From positions 1,116,001 through 1,180,000 of the forward strand of contig NZ_JAMBNY010000001.1 of assembly GCF_023715345.1 (NCBI RefSeq): a stretch of 64,000 nucleotides of DNA, written 5' to 3'. Shown here one piece after another: positions 24,299 to 33,998 of this stretch; within the stretch, counting starts at the first letter, position 1, and every line of letters begins with the position of its first letter. The notes beneath the pieces were generated by a model that saw only the letters and a program-made list of their open reading frames with translations, was not told where the DNA came from and did no database searches. The stretch comes from Paenibacillus camelliae. GTDB taxonomy: Bacteria > Bacillota > Bacilli > Paenibacillales > Paenibacillaceae. Position numbers and translations under genes: made by a program.

Positions 24299-27200
24299 TT
24301 AATTGAATGTCCAGTAGTCTAGCTCCATCAGCTTGCTGCCAGCTGCGCCTCTGAAGACTAGGAATAGATGATGCTCGCCTTGTACCTTTTCGATTGCCGT
24401 TGTCAGCTCAACGAATCCTGATTCTCCGTTTGCTGGTACAGCAAGCTCACCAATCAGCTTGCCTTCTGGATCTCCCAGACGAAGCTCTATAATGGAAGAC
24501 ATGCTGCCCGCTGCTACGGAAGCTTTGAAGGATGTAGCGCCCTCGCTACCAAAGTCTACATTCGATATACCAATCCAATCTCCATCATCAATGTCCGTTA
24601 CTGCTCTTCCGCTAGCTGCGCTATCATTAGCCGCTGTCTTAATGCCTGCATTCCAGCCAATCGTTTCAGCTTCTACACGTACGTAAGGGTTAAGCGGCTT
24701 GATTTGTGGAACGCCTTTATAATCTGCTGTAATTGTCTGAATGCTGTCATCATTAAACACAACCTCGTTCAAATGCGTCGAGCGATAGCCTTTCTCCACT
24801 CCCATTGCCTTAGACAGCGTTTGAGCGTGATAAGCAATATAATGGCGATCATGGAACTCGAAGATTACGTGGTGGTTGTTGCCCCCAACGTTGAAGAAAT
24901 GTACAGGGTTTTTCAAAATAGTCCCGGCATAAGTCCAAGGCCCCATCGGTGAGTCGCTAACCATGTGAGCAATCTCGCCAGCCGGCGGACTTCCTGGCTC
25001 ACGTGTGCCGCTATAGAAGTTCGTGCAATACGTATAGTAGTATTTATTCCCTACCTTGTTAATGCCTGAGTTTTCGAACATATATGGAGCAGGAATAACA
25101 TCAGCTTCACCAACGACGCTGATCATATCATCCCCAAGCTTCATCACTCTTGCCGTATTAGGCATCGCATCTTGGCCCTGCGGCACACCGCCGCCAAAGT
25201 AAATATAGCCTTGGCCATCATCATCTACAAATACTGCTGGGTCGAAAAGCCACGTTACATCCGCAACACCTGGTGTTTGTCTTGTAATTAACGGTTTACC
25301 GATCGGATCTACCCACGGTCCAGTCGGGCTATCACTTGTTAATACACCAATATTGCTAGCGTTATTAGCGAAGTATAAAAAGAACTTATCTTCTCCATCG
25401 ATTACTTTATGCACAGCGGCAGGCGCCCATGATTGCGTTGCCCATTTGGCAGCACCCTCGCCTCCTGCAACATGAATCTCACCATGATCCGTCCAATTGA
25501 CTAAATCATCGGAAGAGATAACACCTAGCTTATTAATTGAGCTGTACGTATTGTCCTTCACATTGCCACTTTCATCGTATTCCAGCACATCATTCGTCAT
25601 ATAAAGATAAACACGATCCTCATACACCAATGCATATGGATCTGCTCCAAATCTGTACGTAACTAGTGGATTATGATTGCCTAGTTCTTTACCAATTGCA
25701 GTAGCTGGCGGTGTATAGACAGCTTTCGTTACCGCCCCGCTTACATCTGCCTCGATGCTCTTACCCTCTCCGTCAACTAGCTTTACACTCTCTACTTTAA
25801 TTTCCTCGTTTTTCATTCCATTCAGCTCCTCTGTAAGTTTTAAGCTTATCGTTGCAACATGCTTGCTTCCATCTTGATTAACGTATAACGGCTCTGTTGA
25901 GCCTATATGAGCAATTTGAAGCTTGATTCCTTTCTCTGACCGCTCTAAGGTCAGGGCAGCAAGAGGTAGGTTAGCTTCATTCAGCTGCGCATCCTGTACC
26001 TCGAACAATTCTGAGACAATTAGCTCTGCTTCTATACGTTCGATAGCTAGCTCAGCTGGCCAATCATCAAGCAGCAGCTTGAGCTCATAGCCGCTTTCCT
26101 TATCCTTGCTGATCGCAAGCTTACTTTCCTTTAAGTAAGCTGACAGCTGGTACGGTGTCTCCGCACCCGTTGCTTCTGAACTAAATCTGAAGAAATCAAA
26201 ATCAACGTAGCCACCAGCCTGCTGTGTAGCAAAGTTGAATAGGGCAAAGCGATAACCCATAAAGTGCGGAATCGTGTAGCTCATCTTTAGCTTTTTGCCA
26301 AATTCCGTCCATTGTCTGCCGTTATAGCTATAGAAAAAGGTAGCTTGATCGATCATAAAATCAAAGTCAACCTTTAGATAGACCTGCTGCTGCTGTAATG
26401 CCTCTCTTGCAATTTCTTCCCCTTTATCAACCATAACGAGATATTGCTTACCCGCTTCCTGCGTCACGCCAATAAAGCCGTATTCCTCCTGGAAGGCAGC
26501 TAGACCAGCATAATCGCCATCGAGCATGTGACTCGTATCTACTGATATCCAGCCCGAGCTATATGCTCCAACCGCGCGCTGCGTCAACGTATTACGAGCC
26601 TCCATAATATTGGTTACGGGATTGCCCGTAGTCAGCCGCAAAAAGCCTTGACGTTCAGTTAGTGACCAGCGTGTATGATCAGGATTATGATTCCATTGCC
26701 ATTGCAGGCCAAGCTTGGAGCCGTTAGGCATGCTTTCCGCGAGTTCAGCTGTCGAAACAGGGTTAGAGGTAATAGAAACATCGTCTACATAAAAGTCCAT
26801 AAGATCCAGCTCTTGAGACGGTGCCTCAGTCCATGGTGTCTCTATAAACAAGTATACAAATGCAGGAACATCCTCCAGTGTAAAACTGCCTGTGATCTCG
26901 GTCCATTCATTTTTGTTTACTGTGCCGCGTACTAGGTTTTGATAGCTTGTTTCGCCAGCACTCACTTTTCTTGCAGTCAGTATAAACTCTTTATTGTCAG
27001 GCCCATCCGTATATTTAACTTTGAAGCTTGCCGTGTAGCGCTCACCAGGTTCAATCCTCTTCGTGAAGTTCTGCTCGATGCCTGCGTAGGTCGCACGGCG
27101 GTTAGAAATCAATGCAATGTTGTTATCGCTCGAATCTGGATCAATGATTACCTCGATTTTTGCTTGATCCTTGCCGCTCCAGTCCGCAATACTGGAGTTA

Positions 27201-28333
27201 AATGAACCGTTTGCAGCTATCTCGATTCCAGATGATATATTCGAAGCTGGTCCAAGCGATTGATCGCTCGTTGCATTCTCTTCAGCTGACAGCTGCAGAA
27301 ACTCATCGCTTCTCGTTAACGCTGTCGACATATCACTCTTGCCCGGTGCAGTGAATGTGAGTGGCACTATGCCATCCTCTCCATAGATTGGCCAATCATC
27401 CTCCCATTTCACTGGAACAAGAACAGGCACTCTACCTACTGCATCATGGTCCTGAAACAGCATAGCGTACCAACTGCCATCTGGTGTATCAACGAGTCCA
27501 CCTTGGGCTACACCGTTTTGCTTATAGCCCATCGTATCGCTTAATGCCAATCTCCCTTCATAGGGACCATTAATTTGGTCAGAGCGGTATATATACTGCC
27601 TTCTAATCTGTCCTTGCTCCCACCAAATCGCGGTAATATAATATTTACCGTTAATTTTATAGACATGTGCACCTTCCATGCCTGGTTGACCTGATGTTAA
27701 TATCACTTGATTAAGCCCGTTAGGATTGATCGCCTTGTAATCTGCAGTGAGCTCCTTAATCGAAAAGTCCTCGACCCCATAAATAATATAAGCCTTGCCA
27801 TCGTCATCAAAAAACAAGGCGGGGTCATGTAAATACTCATTAAATTCAGTACGTTCCCAATCACCGCTTGGGTCTTCAGTAGAGAATAAGTACGTCTTCC
27901 CGGAATCGAGCGATGCCGTTAGCACATAAAATTTACCGTTATAGACCTTCAGACTGTTAGCCCACGAGCCTTTCCCGTATATATTCATACCATTCCTTAG
28001 GTTGTGTGCATCATTTTCCTCTAAACGGTCATAAGGATAGCCAATAATCTCCCAATGGACAAGATCCGTTGACTTCATGATCGGTGAGCCAGGCATCATA
28101 TGCATGCTAGTGCTTACCATGTAATAGGTATCCTCTACTCGCACGACATCCGGATCAGGTGCGTCAGTCAACATGATTGGATTAGAAACGGCTGCTCCTT
28201 CATGCTCAAGTGATTGTCCGTCGTTAACTGTAGGAAGCTCCGTTTTCCCAAGAGATCGCACGATGAATATTGCCATCAAAACAGCAACAATCAATAAGGC
28301 GCCCACAATTATTTTCTTTTTATTAACGCTCAC
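24299..28333 (-). CDS. Multidomain protein with two GH43 modules and two carbohydrate-binding modules
   Basis: A 1344-residue protein with an N-terminal signal-anchor helix. Domain order: GH43 module A at about 50-340 (base Asp in TDAPDPDV, HDPALFFDDD, likely donor Glu in MEGAHVYK); a CBM4/9-like sandwich at about 370-520; a GH43_C2 concanavalin-like domain at about 540-715; a beta-rich, possibly cohesin-like segment at about 725-865; GH43 module B at about 885-1205 (FGADPYAL, LFDPAVFVDDD, MFENSGINK); and a CBM6-like domain from about 1215 to the end (VEAETIGWNAG, DDGDWIGISNV). Module A resembles the intracellular GH43 at 4995-6530, while B belongs to a different subfamily, so two activities such as xylosidase and arabinofuranosidase are likely. 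It is probably displayed at the cell surface. It is monocistronic with a cre-like box upstream. Confidence 0.88.
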   Translation of the reverse strand: MSVNKKKIIVGALLIVAVLMAIFIVRSLGKTELPTVNDGQSLEHEGAAVSNPIMLTDAPDPDVVRVEDTYYMVSTSMHMMPGSPIMKSTDLVHWEIIGYPYDRLEENDAHNLRNGMNIYGKGSWANSLKVYNGKFYVLTASLDSGKTYLFSTEDPSGDWERTEFNEYLHDPALFFDDDGKAYIIYGVEDFSIKELTADYKAINPNGLNQVILTSGQPGMEGAHVYKINGKYYITAIWWEQGQIRRQYIYRSDQINGPYEGRLALSDTMGYKQNGVAQGGLVDTPDGSWYAMLFQDHDAVGRVPVLVPVKWEDDWPIYGEDGIVPLTFTAPGKSDMSTALTRSDEFLQLSAEENATSDQSLGPASNISSGIEIAANGSFNSSIADWSGKDQAKIEVIIDPDSSDNNIALISNRRATYAGIEQNFTKRIEPGERYTASFKVKYTDGPDNKEFILTARKVSAGETSYQNLVRGTVNKNEWTEITGSFTLEDVPAFVYLFIETPWTEAPSQELDLMDFYVDDVSITSNPVSTAELAESMPNGSKLGLQWQWNHNPDHTRWSLTERQGFLRLTTGNPVTNIMEARNTLTQRAVGAYSSGWISVDTSHMLDGDYAGLAAFQEEYGFIGVTQEAGKQYLVMVDKGEEIAREALQQQQVYLKVDFDFMIDQATFFYSYNGRQWTEFGKKLKMSYTIPHFMGYRFALFNFATQQAGGYVDFDFFRFSSEATGAETPYQLSAYLKESKLAISKDKESGYELKLLLDDWPAELAIERIEAELIVSELFEVQDAQLNEANLPLAALTLERSEKGIKLQIAHIGSTEPLYVNQDGSKHVATISLKLTEELNGMKNEEIKVESVKLVDGEGKSIEADVSGAVTKAVYTPPATAIGKELGNHNPLVTYRFGADPYALVYEDRVYLYMTNDVLEYDESGNVKDNTYSSINKLGVISSDDLVNWTDHGEIHVAGGEGAAKWATQSWAPAAVHKVIDGEDKFFLYFANNASNIGVLTSDSPTGPWVDPIGKPLITRQTPGVADVTWLFDPAVFVDDDGQGYIYFGGGVPQGQDAMPNTARVMKLGDDMISVVGEADVIPAPYMFENSGINKVGNKYYYTYCTNFYSGTREPGSPPAGEIAHMVSDSPMGPWTYAGTILKNPVHFFNVGGNNHHVIFEFHDRHYIAYHAQTLSKAMGVEKGYRSTHLNEVVFNDDSIQTITADYKGVPQIKPLNPYVRVEAETIGWNAGIKTAANDSAASGRAVTDIDDGDWIGISNVDFGSEGATSFKASVAAGSMSSIIELRLGDPEGKLIGELAVPANGESGFVELTTAIEKVQGEHHLFLVFRGAAGSKLMELDYWTFN

Positions 28334-28378
28334 AAATTGAATCGCCCCCCTGTACCAATTAATGTCTATACTTCAATA

Positions 28379-28393
28379 GGGTAACGTTTACAA
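28379..28393 (-). promoter_or_regulatory. Candidate CcpA cre box upstream of the double-GH43 gene
   Basis: The minus strand reads TTGTAAACGTTACCC, one mismatch from WTGNAANCGNWNNCW and very close to the palindromic ideal. It lies 46-60 bases before the GH43 start. Confidence 0.55.
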
Positions 28394-28491
28394 TTGCCAG
28401 CTACAACCTGTCAAACTGATGTGGAAGTACCCTTCAAGTTATAGATTGCGGAAAAATCAAGTAAGCTTTATTGGGTATAAAAAGTATAAAA

Positions 28492-28523
28492 AATGGCGTG
28501 CAGCACAATGCTGCTACGCCATT
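28492..28523 (-). terminator. Rho-independent terminator of the sensor kinase operon
   Basis: AATGGCGT (28492-28499) pairs with ACGCCATT (28516-28523), with an inner CAGCA/TGCTG stem. Read leftward it is followed by a run of U residues. It begins 4 bases after the kinase stop codon. Confidence 0.8.
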
Positions 28524-28526
28524 AAC

Positions 28527-30269
28527 CTAATGCTCCAACTGATTCAATTGAATATGAATGGTCACTTGAAGTCCACCCAATTCGCTTCGTTCAAGCTTCA
28601 AGCCGCTTGCTTCACCAAAGGTCAGCACAAGACGACGGTGAATATTAATAATTCCAGTCATCTCACTTGATTCATCGATGTGCTTAAGACTGAGCTTCAG
28701 CTGCTCTAGCTTTTCATCGGATAAATGCTCCCCATTATCCTCTATTCTAATGAAAACATCATCATTCTCCCTAGTAAAGGTAACGCGTAATCGTCCATCC
28801 TCATCCTTATTCTCCAGACTATGCTCATACGCATTTTCAATTAAAGGCTGAATGATAAGTCGTGGCACCTTTATACTAGCGATTTCATCTGGCAGCTCAT
28901 CAAATTGCACTTGAATACGACGGGAAAAACGAAGCTCTTGAATTTCTGTATACACTCTAGAATGCTTCGTCTCCTCTGACATTGGGACGAGATCATCGCT
29001 GTTACGCGTAATGAAACGGAAGTATTCACCCAGCATAATTGTAAACTGCTCGATCCGATCTACATCTCCAGTCTTAGCCAATGAATTTAGAATAAAGAAG
29101 CTATTGTATAGAAAGTGCGGGTTAATTTGAGACTGGAGCTGTTTGAGCTCAGAACGCTGCATCATCATTTTTTGCTTATAGTCCTGATCAATTAATGTTT
29201 TCAGCTTTACGAGCATTTGATTGAAGCGTGTATACAGGTAGCCGAACTCATCCTTCTTATCATGCTCGATCGTACTATCGAGTTCCCCCTCCTCCATACG
29301 CCGAAAGCTTTGCATAAATTGCAGCAGCGGCTTATGGATAAAGCGATACGTAAAATAAGACACAACGATAATTGCTATAAATGAAGCAAGAGCAAACAGC
29401 CATGCCCATTGATAAAAGAAATTTAGTGGGCGCTTGACTGTTTCTTCAGGTAAATATGTCACAACGGTAAGATTCAAATTATCTGAGCTTGCTTTGTCAA
29501 CGTGATATCTCATGCCAATATGATTAAGCAGCGAGGTCTTTTCTCTTGCTTCCTTCGTTTGCATGAGATAGCTTTGCAGTATTGGCTTTGATTGCTCACT
29601 ATCCATTAGACGAAAGTCTGTTGTGTTTGAATATAAGAACGCACCACTGTCTGTGTATAGATTCATTTGTTTCAGCGAATCACTTAGCTTCTCTAAGTCA
29701 AATTCAATCTGAATAATGAATAGAGGTGCTTGTCCTTTTTTACCTCCATACTTGGCAGCTATCAAGTGCATCGATGAATCAAAATAAGTTAATCGTTCGC
29801 GATTATAATTGATCTTCGATTGCAGCGCTTCATAATGCTTCATATCCAAATCTAAGACAGAATGAACAGCTGAGATCGTTTTCCCATTCTTACCGATATG
29901 AATATTGATATCTTTAATATAGGCACTGCTGTTTTTGAATGAGGTCAGGCGATGCAGCAAATACGTAAGGCTTGATCTCAGCTCAACGCTGCTCATCATC
30001 TCCCAGGTCACGGCAAGCTTATTTAGCTCACTATCTTCAATAAAATCAAACTGCTGCAGCTCCATCCATTCAACTTCTCGATTGAGATCTTCAAGATAGT
30101 AATTTAATTGCGTGACCGTTGCTCTAGATATATCCTCACTCGCATTATTATAGCTCCAATAATATAAGTAAAAGCCGAGTAATATAATTGGAAAAATCAC
30201 AATAACATACGTAATTAATAAACGAAAATAAATTGAGTTTTTAAATGAGGTTGCTGGAAATTTTATCAA
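28527..30269 (-). CDS. YesM-type sensor histidine kinase
   Basis: A 580-residue membrane kinase. A first helix at about 15-35, an extracellular sensor region of about 250 residues, a second helix near 295, a HAMP domain to about 365 (with FRRMEEGELDSTIE), and a His_kinase domain with the phospho-acceptor His in LQSQINPHFLYNSFF. The ATPase N-box IENAYEHS and G-box-like EDNG complete it. The start is TTG 30269 with GGAGG at spacing 8. It lies 20 bases after a solute-binding lipoprotein gene and shares its operon. The likely partner is the YesN-type regulator at 35107-36744. It probably senses an oligosaccharide outside the cell, perhaps through that lipoprotein. Confidence 0.9.
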   Translation of the reverse strand: MIKFPATSFKNSIYFRLLITYVIVIFPIILLGFYLYYWSYNNASEDISRATVTQLNYYLEDLNREVEWMELQQFDFIEDSELNKLAVTWEMMSSVELRSSLTYLLHRLTSFKNSSAYIKDINIHIGKNGKTISAVHSVLDLDMKHYEALQSKINYNRERLTYFDSSMHLIAAKYGGKKGQAPLFIIQIEFDLEKLSDSLKQMNLYTDSGAFLYSNTTDFRLMDSEQSKPILQSYLMQTKEAREKTSLLNHIGMRYHVDKASSDNLNLTVVTYLPEETVKRPLNFFYQWAWLFALASFIAIIVVSYFTYRFIHKPLLQFMQSFRRMEEGELDSTIEHDKKDEFGYLYTRFNQMLVKLKTLIDQDYKQKMMMQRSELKQLQSQINPHFLYNSFFILNSLAKTGDVDRIEQFTIMLGEYFRFITRNSDDLVPMSEETKHSRVYTEIQELRFSRRIQVQFDELPDEIASIKVPRLIIQPLIENAYEHSLENKDEDGRLRVTFTRENDDVFIRIEDNGEHLSDEKLEQLKLSLKHIDESSEMTGIINIHRRLVLTFGEASGLKLERSELGGLQVTIHIQLNQLEH

Positions 30270-30289
30270 ATAGAATTCCTCCGCATGTC

Positions 30290-31984
30290 TTATTCTCTAA
30301 AGCTTTGAGAATACCATTCATTCACTTCCTGCGTAATGGCTGCGCCTCCTAGCTTATACCATGTATCGACGAATGCATCGAAGCTCTCTATCGGATCACC
30401 AAGAATAATATTAATGTAGGTTTCGTGCTGTAAATCATGCAGCATGCTTTTCGCTTCGATCATCGTCTCCGTTTGAACCCCTGTATATTTTTCATATAGC
30501 AGCAGATTGTCTCGCTCGTATTGATCGAGGATCGAAAAGGCACTATCTTCCCCATACGTTTTTTCCCATCCCCAGCCTGCTGAGCTATTAGCACCACCAT
30601 TCAAATACGTATCTATGAGCTTTTGGATCGATTTCGCTTCTGGGTTCAGCATGCTCCAATCTCCTGAACGACGCGCATCATTTAATTGACGATAGGCATT
30701 CAAGTTTTTCTTCACAGGGTATGGCGTCACCGGTGATAGCTGCCAAACAGGATAAGGTGAGCTATAGTACGTCTCGAAGTCCGCTGTTACCCCCCAGTTT
30801 TTTTCGAGATGCAGGTTGAATAGCTTTACAACCGCCTCGGGATATTCAAAGCCTTTACGAACAGCTAAAAACTGCCATGTACTGAATTTAAGTGGTACCT
30901 TTGCTGGCTCTTCATTTACGGAAACGATAGGAAATGCCTTCCAATCAGCATTTTCATCGGTTTCTCGACTGCTTTGAACTAAAAAAGAACCCCACTGTTC
31001 CCCATACATAATGCCAATTTTCCCATCTCTAATTTGTTGCTTAACCTTATTGCCGTTTTTGAACGAAAATTCTGGGTCAAGCTCCCCGTTTATATACATC
31101 TCCTGCAGCACTTTTAAAGCATTTTTCACTTCAGGCTGTATTCCTCCGTAAACTAGCTGACCATGCTCGTCCTCTATCCAAATTTCAGGGTATGCGTGAT
31201 AGCCTGCTATAAATCCTTTCGCTCCCATAACGGGATCCCACAAATAATTCGTTAGCGCTAAGCCAAAGGTATCATCCACCCCGTTCTGGTCTGGATCAAG
31301 CTCTGTAAACGCTTTAGAAATCTTCAATATATCCTCCATCGTTCGAGGAGACTGCAGTCCAAGCCGCTCAAGCCAATCCATTCTAACCCATATATACATC
31401 GCACCTTCAATAGAAGAGCCTGTCTCAGGTATTGCCATTAGCCTGCCGTCAAAGGTTGCTGCATCGAACGGTCCACTACCTTCCTGACTAAGAATAGTCT
31501 TCGTAAGTGGCGTTGCATACTGCTCATACACTTCTGTTAAATCCTGAATTAATCCAGCATTATTTAATGCTCTTAGCTGATCTGGAGACACCTTAACAAT
31601 GTCGGGCAGCTGTCCAGAAGAGATCGCATAGTTTAGCTTTTGTCGATAAAAATCATCTTTTGCTGTCCAAGCATATGTAATATCTATGCCAAGAATTTGC
31701 TTATATAGTCGAGACCATCTATTGTTTTCAAGCGTTTCGCCGGGAAGAGAGCTGATTAAGCTATCAAAATCTCCTCCTACATCACGAATGAAGGAAACCT
31801 CGATAGGTGGATCATACTTGCTTAGTCCTATATCCTCATATACATGAATATCAGCCGTCTGACCTTGCTCATTAGATGCGGCTTCATCGTTATTCGTGCG
31901 CTGAGACATACATGACGACAGTAAAATAAATATGAACAGTATTCCAGCAACGTAGCGAATTGTTTTCTTCGTGGATATTCGCAA
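30290..31984 (-). CDS. Extracellular solute-binding lipoprotein (LplA-like), without adjacent permeases
   Basis: A 564-residue family 1 solute-binding protein with signal peptide and lipobox LLSSC (Cys near 25 in the chosen version). Characteristic segments include GLIQDLTEVYEQYATPL, WVRMDWLERLGLQSP and YGEQWGSFLVQSS. TTG 31984 follows GAGGGG at spacing 6 and gives a compact lipoprotein signal; the ATG at 32017 would add 11 residues and include that site. Unlike typical LplA genes it has no LplB/LplC permease partners. It is followed directly by a YesM-type kinase gene, so a sensing role is possible; use with permeases encoded elsewhere is the alternative. Confidence 0.85.
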   Translation of the reverse strand: MRISTKKTIRYVAGILFIFILLSSCMSQRTNNDEAASNEQGQTADIHVYEDIGLSKYDPPIEVSFIRDVGGDFDSLISSLPGETLENNRWSRLYKQILGIDITYAWTAKDDFYRQKLNYAISSGQLPDIVKVSPDQLRALNNAGLIQDLTEVYEQYATPLTKTILSQEGSGPFDAATFDGRLMAIPETGSSIEGAMYIWVRMDWLERLGLQSPRTMEDILKISKAFTELDPDQNGVDDTFGLALTNYLWDPVMGAKGFIAGYHAYPEIWIEDEHGQLVYGGIQPEVKNALKVLQEMYINGELDPEFSFKNGNKVKQQIRDGKIGIMYGEQWGSFLVQSSRETDENADWKAFPIVSVNEEPAKVPLKFSTWQFLAVRKGFEYPEAVVKLFNLHLEKNWGVTADFETYYSSPYPVWQLSPVTPYPVKKNLNAYRQLNDARRSGDWSMLNPEAKSIQKLIDTYLNGGANSSAGWGWEKTYGEDSAFSILDQYERDNLLLYEKYTGVQTETMIEAKSMLHDLQHETYINIILGDPIESFDAFVDTWYKLGGAAITQEVNEWYSQSFRE

Positions 31985-32087
31985 GCGATTCCCCTCTTTC
32001 AAGATAAGAGTATCCATTCATTATTGCGATACGTCACCTTTGCGGCAACGTACATTTCTTTACTTCCTTACCCAATCTTTACGTCAT

Positions 32088-32939
32088 TCAAAGCTGTTTT
32101 CTAGCCTCGGATGGCGTCATGCCCATATACTGTTTGTATAGCTTCGTAAAATAAGCTGCATTATCACAGCCTACTCTGTTCGCGATCTCTCCTACGGTGG
32201 CTTCACTATACTTAAGCATACGTTCAGCCTCTGTCATTCGGTATACATTGACATATTCGATAAAGGTTCTGCCGGTCAATTTTTTGAATTGCTTACAAAA
32301 ATAAAATGGATCAAGTCCTACCATACTTGCTGCCTGTTTCACAGTAGGCTTCTCAGTATAATGAAGCTTGACCCAATCAATAAGCTGTTTGAATCGATCT
32401 CGATTCGCAAAATATGGTTCTTGTCCCTGCGTTGATAATGACTTGCTGTTTAAGCGTGCAAGCTTGACAAGCCATGCATACAGCTTAGCCTTCACAATTA
32501 ATTGGTAGCCAGCTTGCTTAGTAGCTAGCTCACTTATGATAATATCCAGCTCATTCTGAAGCTCTCTGGCGTATTGATCACTTGCTGAAAGCAGCAACGG
32601 GAAATTGTCTTTCCCTTCCATATACCTTGCTAATAGCTGAACATGAACCGAGTCATTCAACCATTCATGAAATAAAGCGGCATTAAAAACGACGCAGTCC
32701 ATTGCAACGGCTTCATCAGCTTGTGAATAGCCAACATGTAGACTGCCACCTGGCACAAACACAATATCTCCTTGCTCAGCTTCAATTGGCTGACTATCTA
32801 TGTAAAATAGCACCTTTCCTGCTCTTACAAGTATAAGCTCCATATGTGCATGCCAATGCAAATAAAGCACACAGTCCTCGGCTTTTTTGTTCGTTGGCCG
32901 ATTAGGAAACAGTTGAATAGGATACGCGGGCTGCGACAT
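32088..32939 (-). CDS. AraC-family transcriptional regulator with N-terminal cupin
   Basis: A 283-residue regulator. The cupin-type sugar-sensing domain occupies about 5-140 (VLYLHWHAHMELILV, EQGDIVFVPGGSLHVGY). The double helix-turn-helix lies at about 185-283 (KQAASMVGLDPFYFCKQFKKLTG and the final GMTPSEARKQ). The start ATG 32939 has GGGAGG 8 bases upstream; the longer frame to 33014 is not supported by a better site. It is divergent from the isomerase/oxidoreductase operon at 33099, separated by 159 bases, and is its probable regulator. Confidence 0.88.
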   Translation of the reverse strand: MSQPAYPIQLFPNRPTNKKAEDCVLYLHWHAHMELILVRAGKVLFYIDSQPIEAEQGDIVFVPGGSLHVGYSQADEAVAMDCVVFNAALFHEWLNDSVHVQLLARYMEGKDNFPLLLSASDQYARELQNELDIIISELATKQAGYQLIVKAKLYAWLVKLARLNSKSLSTQGQEPYFANRDRFKQLIDWVKLHYTEKPTVKQAASMVGLDPFYFCKQFKKLTGRTFIEYVNVYRMTEAERMLKYSEATVGEIANRVGCDNAAYFTKLYKQYMGMTPSEARKQL

Positions 32940-33046
32940 ATGCGTATCCTCCCATAGCTCCTTTGGATAACTCACAGCACTACACCTCCACAAGATAAGA
33001 GAAAGTTCCGCCAATTTTGAATAGCGTAACCTTGTAATATCTGATC

Positions 33047-33066
33047 TATAATAGTGTTGCTAGCAA
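33047..33066 (+). promoter_or_regulatory. Candidate promoter -10 and overlapping palindromic operator
   Basis: TATAAT (33047-33052) is followed at once by the perfect 10-bp palindrome TTGCTAGCAA (33057-33066), which would cover the transcription start of the rightward operon. No good -35 box was seen at the usual distance, which suits activator-dependent transcription. Confidence 0.4.
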
Positions 33067-33098
33067 TACTATATGACAATATTGGAGTGATAACAAGC

Positions 33099-33998
33099 AT
33101 GGAACAAGCGATTAAAATCGGTACACTTGTTAACGGCAACAGTGCCCCGCAGATTATCCCACAAATTGTTGGTCATGGCTTCGAATCGTTTAACTTAACC
33201 TTCTGGCAAACGACGGGTCAGACTGATCTAAAGGAACTAGCATCACGCTTACGTGCTTTAGCAGATGAGCATAACTTTGATATCTCTGCGATAAGCGTAT
33301 TCGGAAACCCGCTGACAGGTAGCGGCAACAATGCAGATACGCTGGCGAGCTGGGAGCGCTTGATTGATCATGCCCATTTGTTCGGCACCAATATCGTATC
33401 TGGCTTTACAGGACGATTACCAGATCGACCAATCGATGAATCTATTCCAAAATTCCAGCAAGTGTTTGGCGAGCTGGCTAAGCGAGCCGAAGATAAAGGC
33501 ATCCGAATCGCCTTTGAGAACTGTGATATGGGAGGTACGTGGGAGCGAGGCGATTGGAATATCGCACATAATCCTACGGCTTGGGAGATGATGTTTAATA
33601 GCGTCCAAGCTGACAACCTTGGTCTTGAATGGGAGCCATGTCATCAGATGGTTAGCTTGATCGATCCAATCCCACAATTAAGAAAATGGGTAGATAAAGT
33701 ATTTCACGTGCATGGCAAGGATGCGACCATCGCTTGGGACATTGTCAAGGAGTATGGTGTCCATGGTCCTAAGCCTTACGTGTGGCATCGAACACCTGGC
33801 TTTGGCGACAGCAATTGGAGCGACATTATAACTATATTAAGACAGCACGGCTATAAAGGCTCAATTGATATCGAAGGCTGGCATGATCCTGTGTATAAGG
33901 ATGAGCTTGAGATGACAGGTCAAGTACATGCGCTAAACTATCTCAAATCATGCAGAGGTGGTAGCTTCGTGCCAAACCCTATTGAGGGGGGATTATAA
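33099..33998 (+). CDS. Sugar phosphate isomerase/epimerase family protein (xylose-isomerase-like TIM barrel)
   Basis: A 299-residue AP_endonuc_2/xylose-isomerase-like TIM barrel. Probable metal and substrate positions are visible at strand ends: AFENCDMGGTW, LEWEPCHQM, FHVHGKDATI and SIDIEGWHDP. I chose ATG 33099, which has GGAGTG at spacing 9; the track's longer reading frame from 33054 lacks a site. It overlaps the following oxidoreductase gene by one base (TAATG). Such pairs usually catabolise inositol-like, keto- or modified sugars; the exact substrate is not evident. Confidence 0.87.
   Translation: MEQAIKIGTLVNGNSAPQIIPQIVGHGFESFNLTFWQTTGQTDLKELASRLRALADEHNFDISAISVFGNPLTGSGNNADTLASWERLIDHAHLFGTNIVSGFTGRLPDRPIDESIPKFQQVFGELAKRAEDKGIRIAFENCDMGGTWERGDWNIAHNPTAWEMMFNSVQADNLGLEWEPCHQMVSLIDPIPQLRKWVDKVFHVHGKDATIAWDIVKEYGVHGPKPYVWHRTPGFGDSNWSDIITILRQHGYKGSIDIEGWHDPVYKDELEMTGQVHALNYLKSCRGGSFVPNPIEGGL

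Noticed and set aside
33364..33677. Several overlapping 75-97 codon frames across the isomerase and oxidoreductase genes
   Set aside because: All lie within well-supported enzymes and show no family character.
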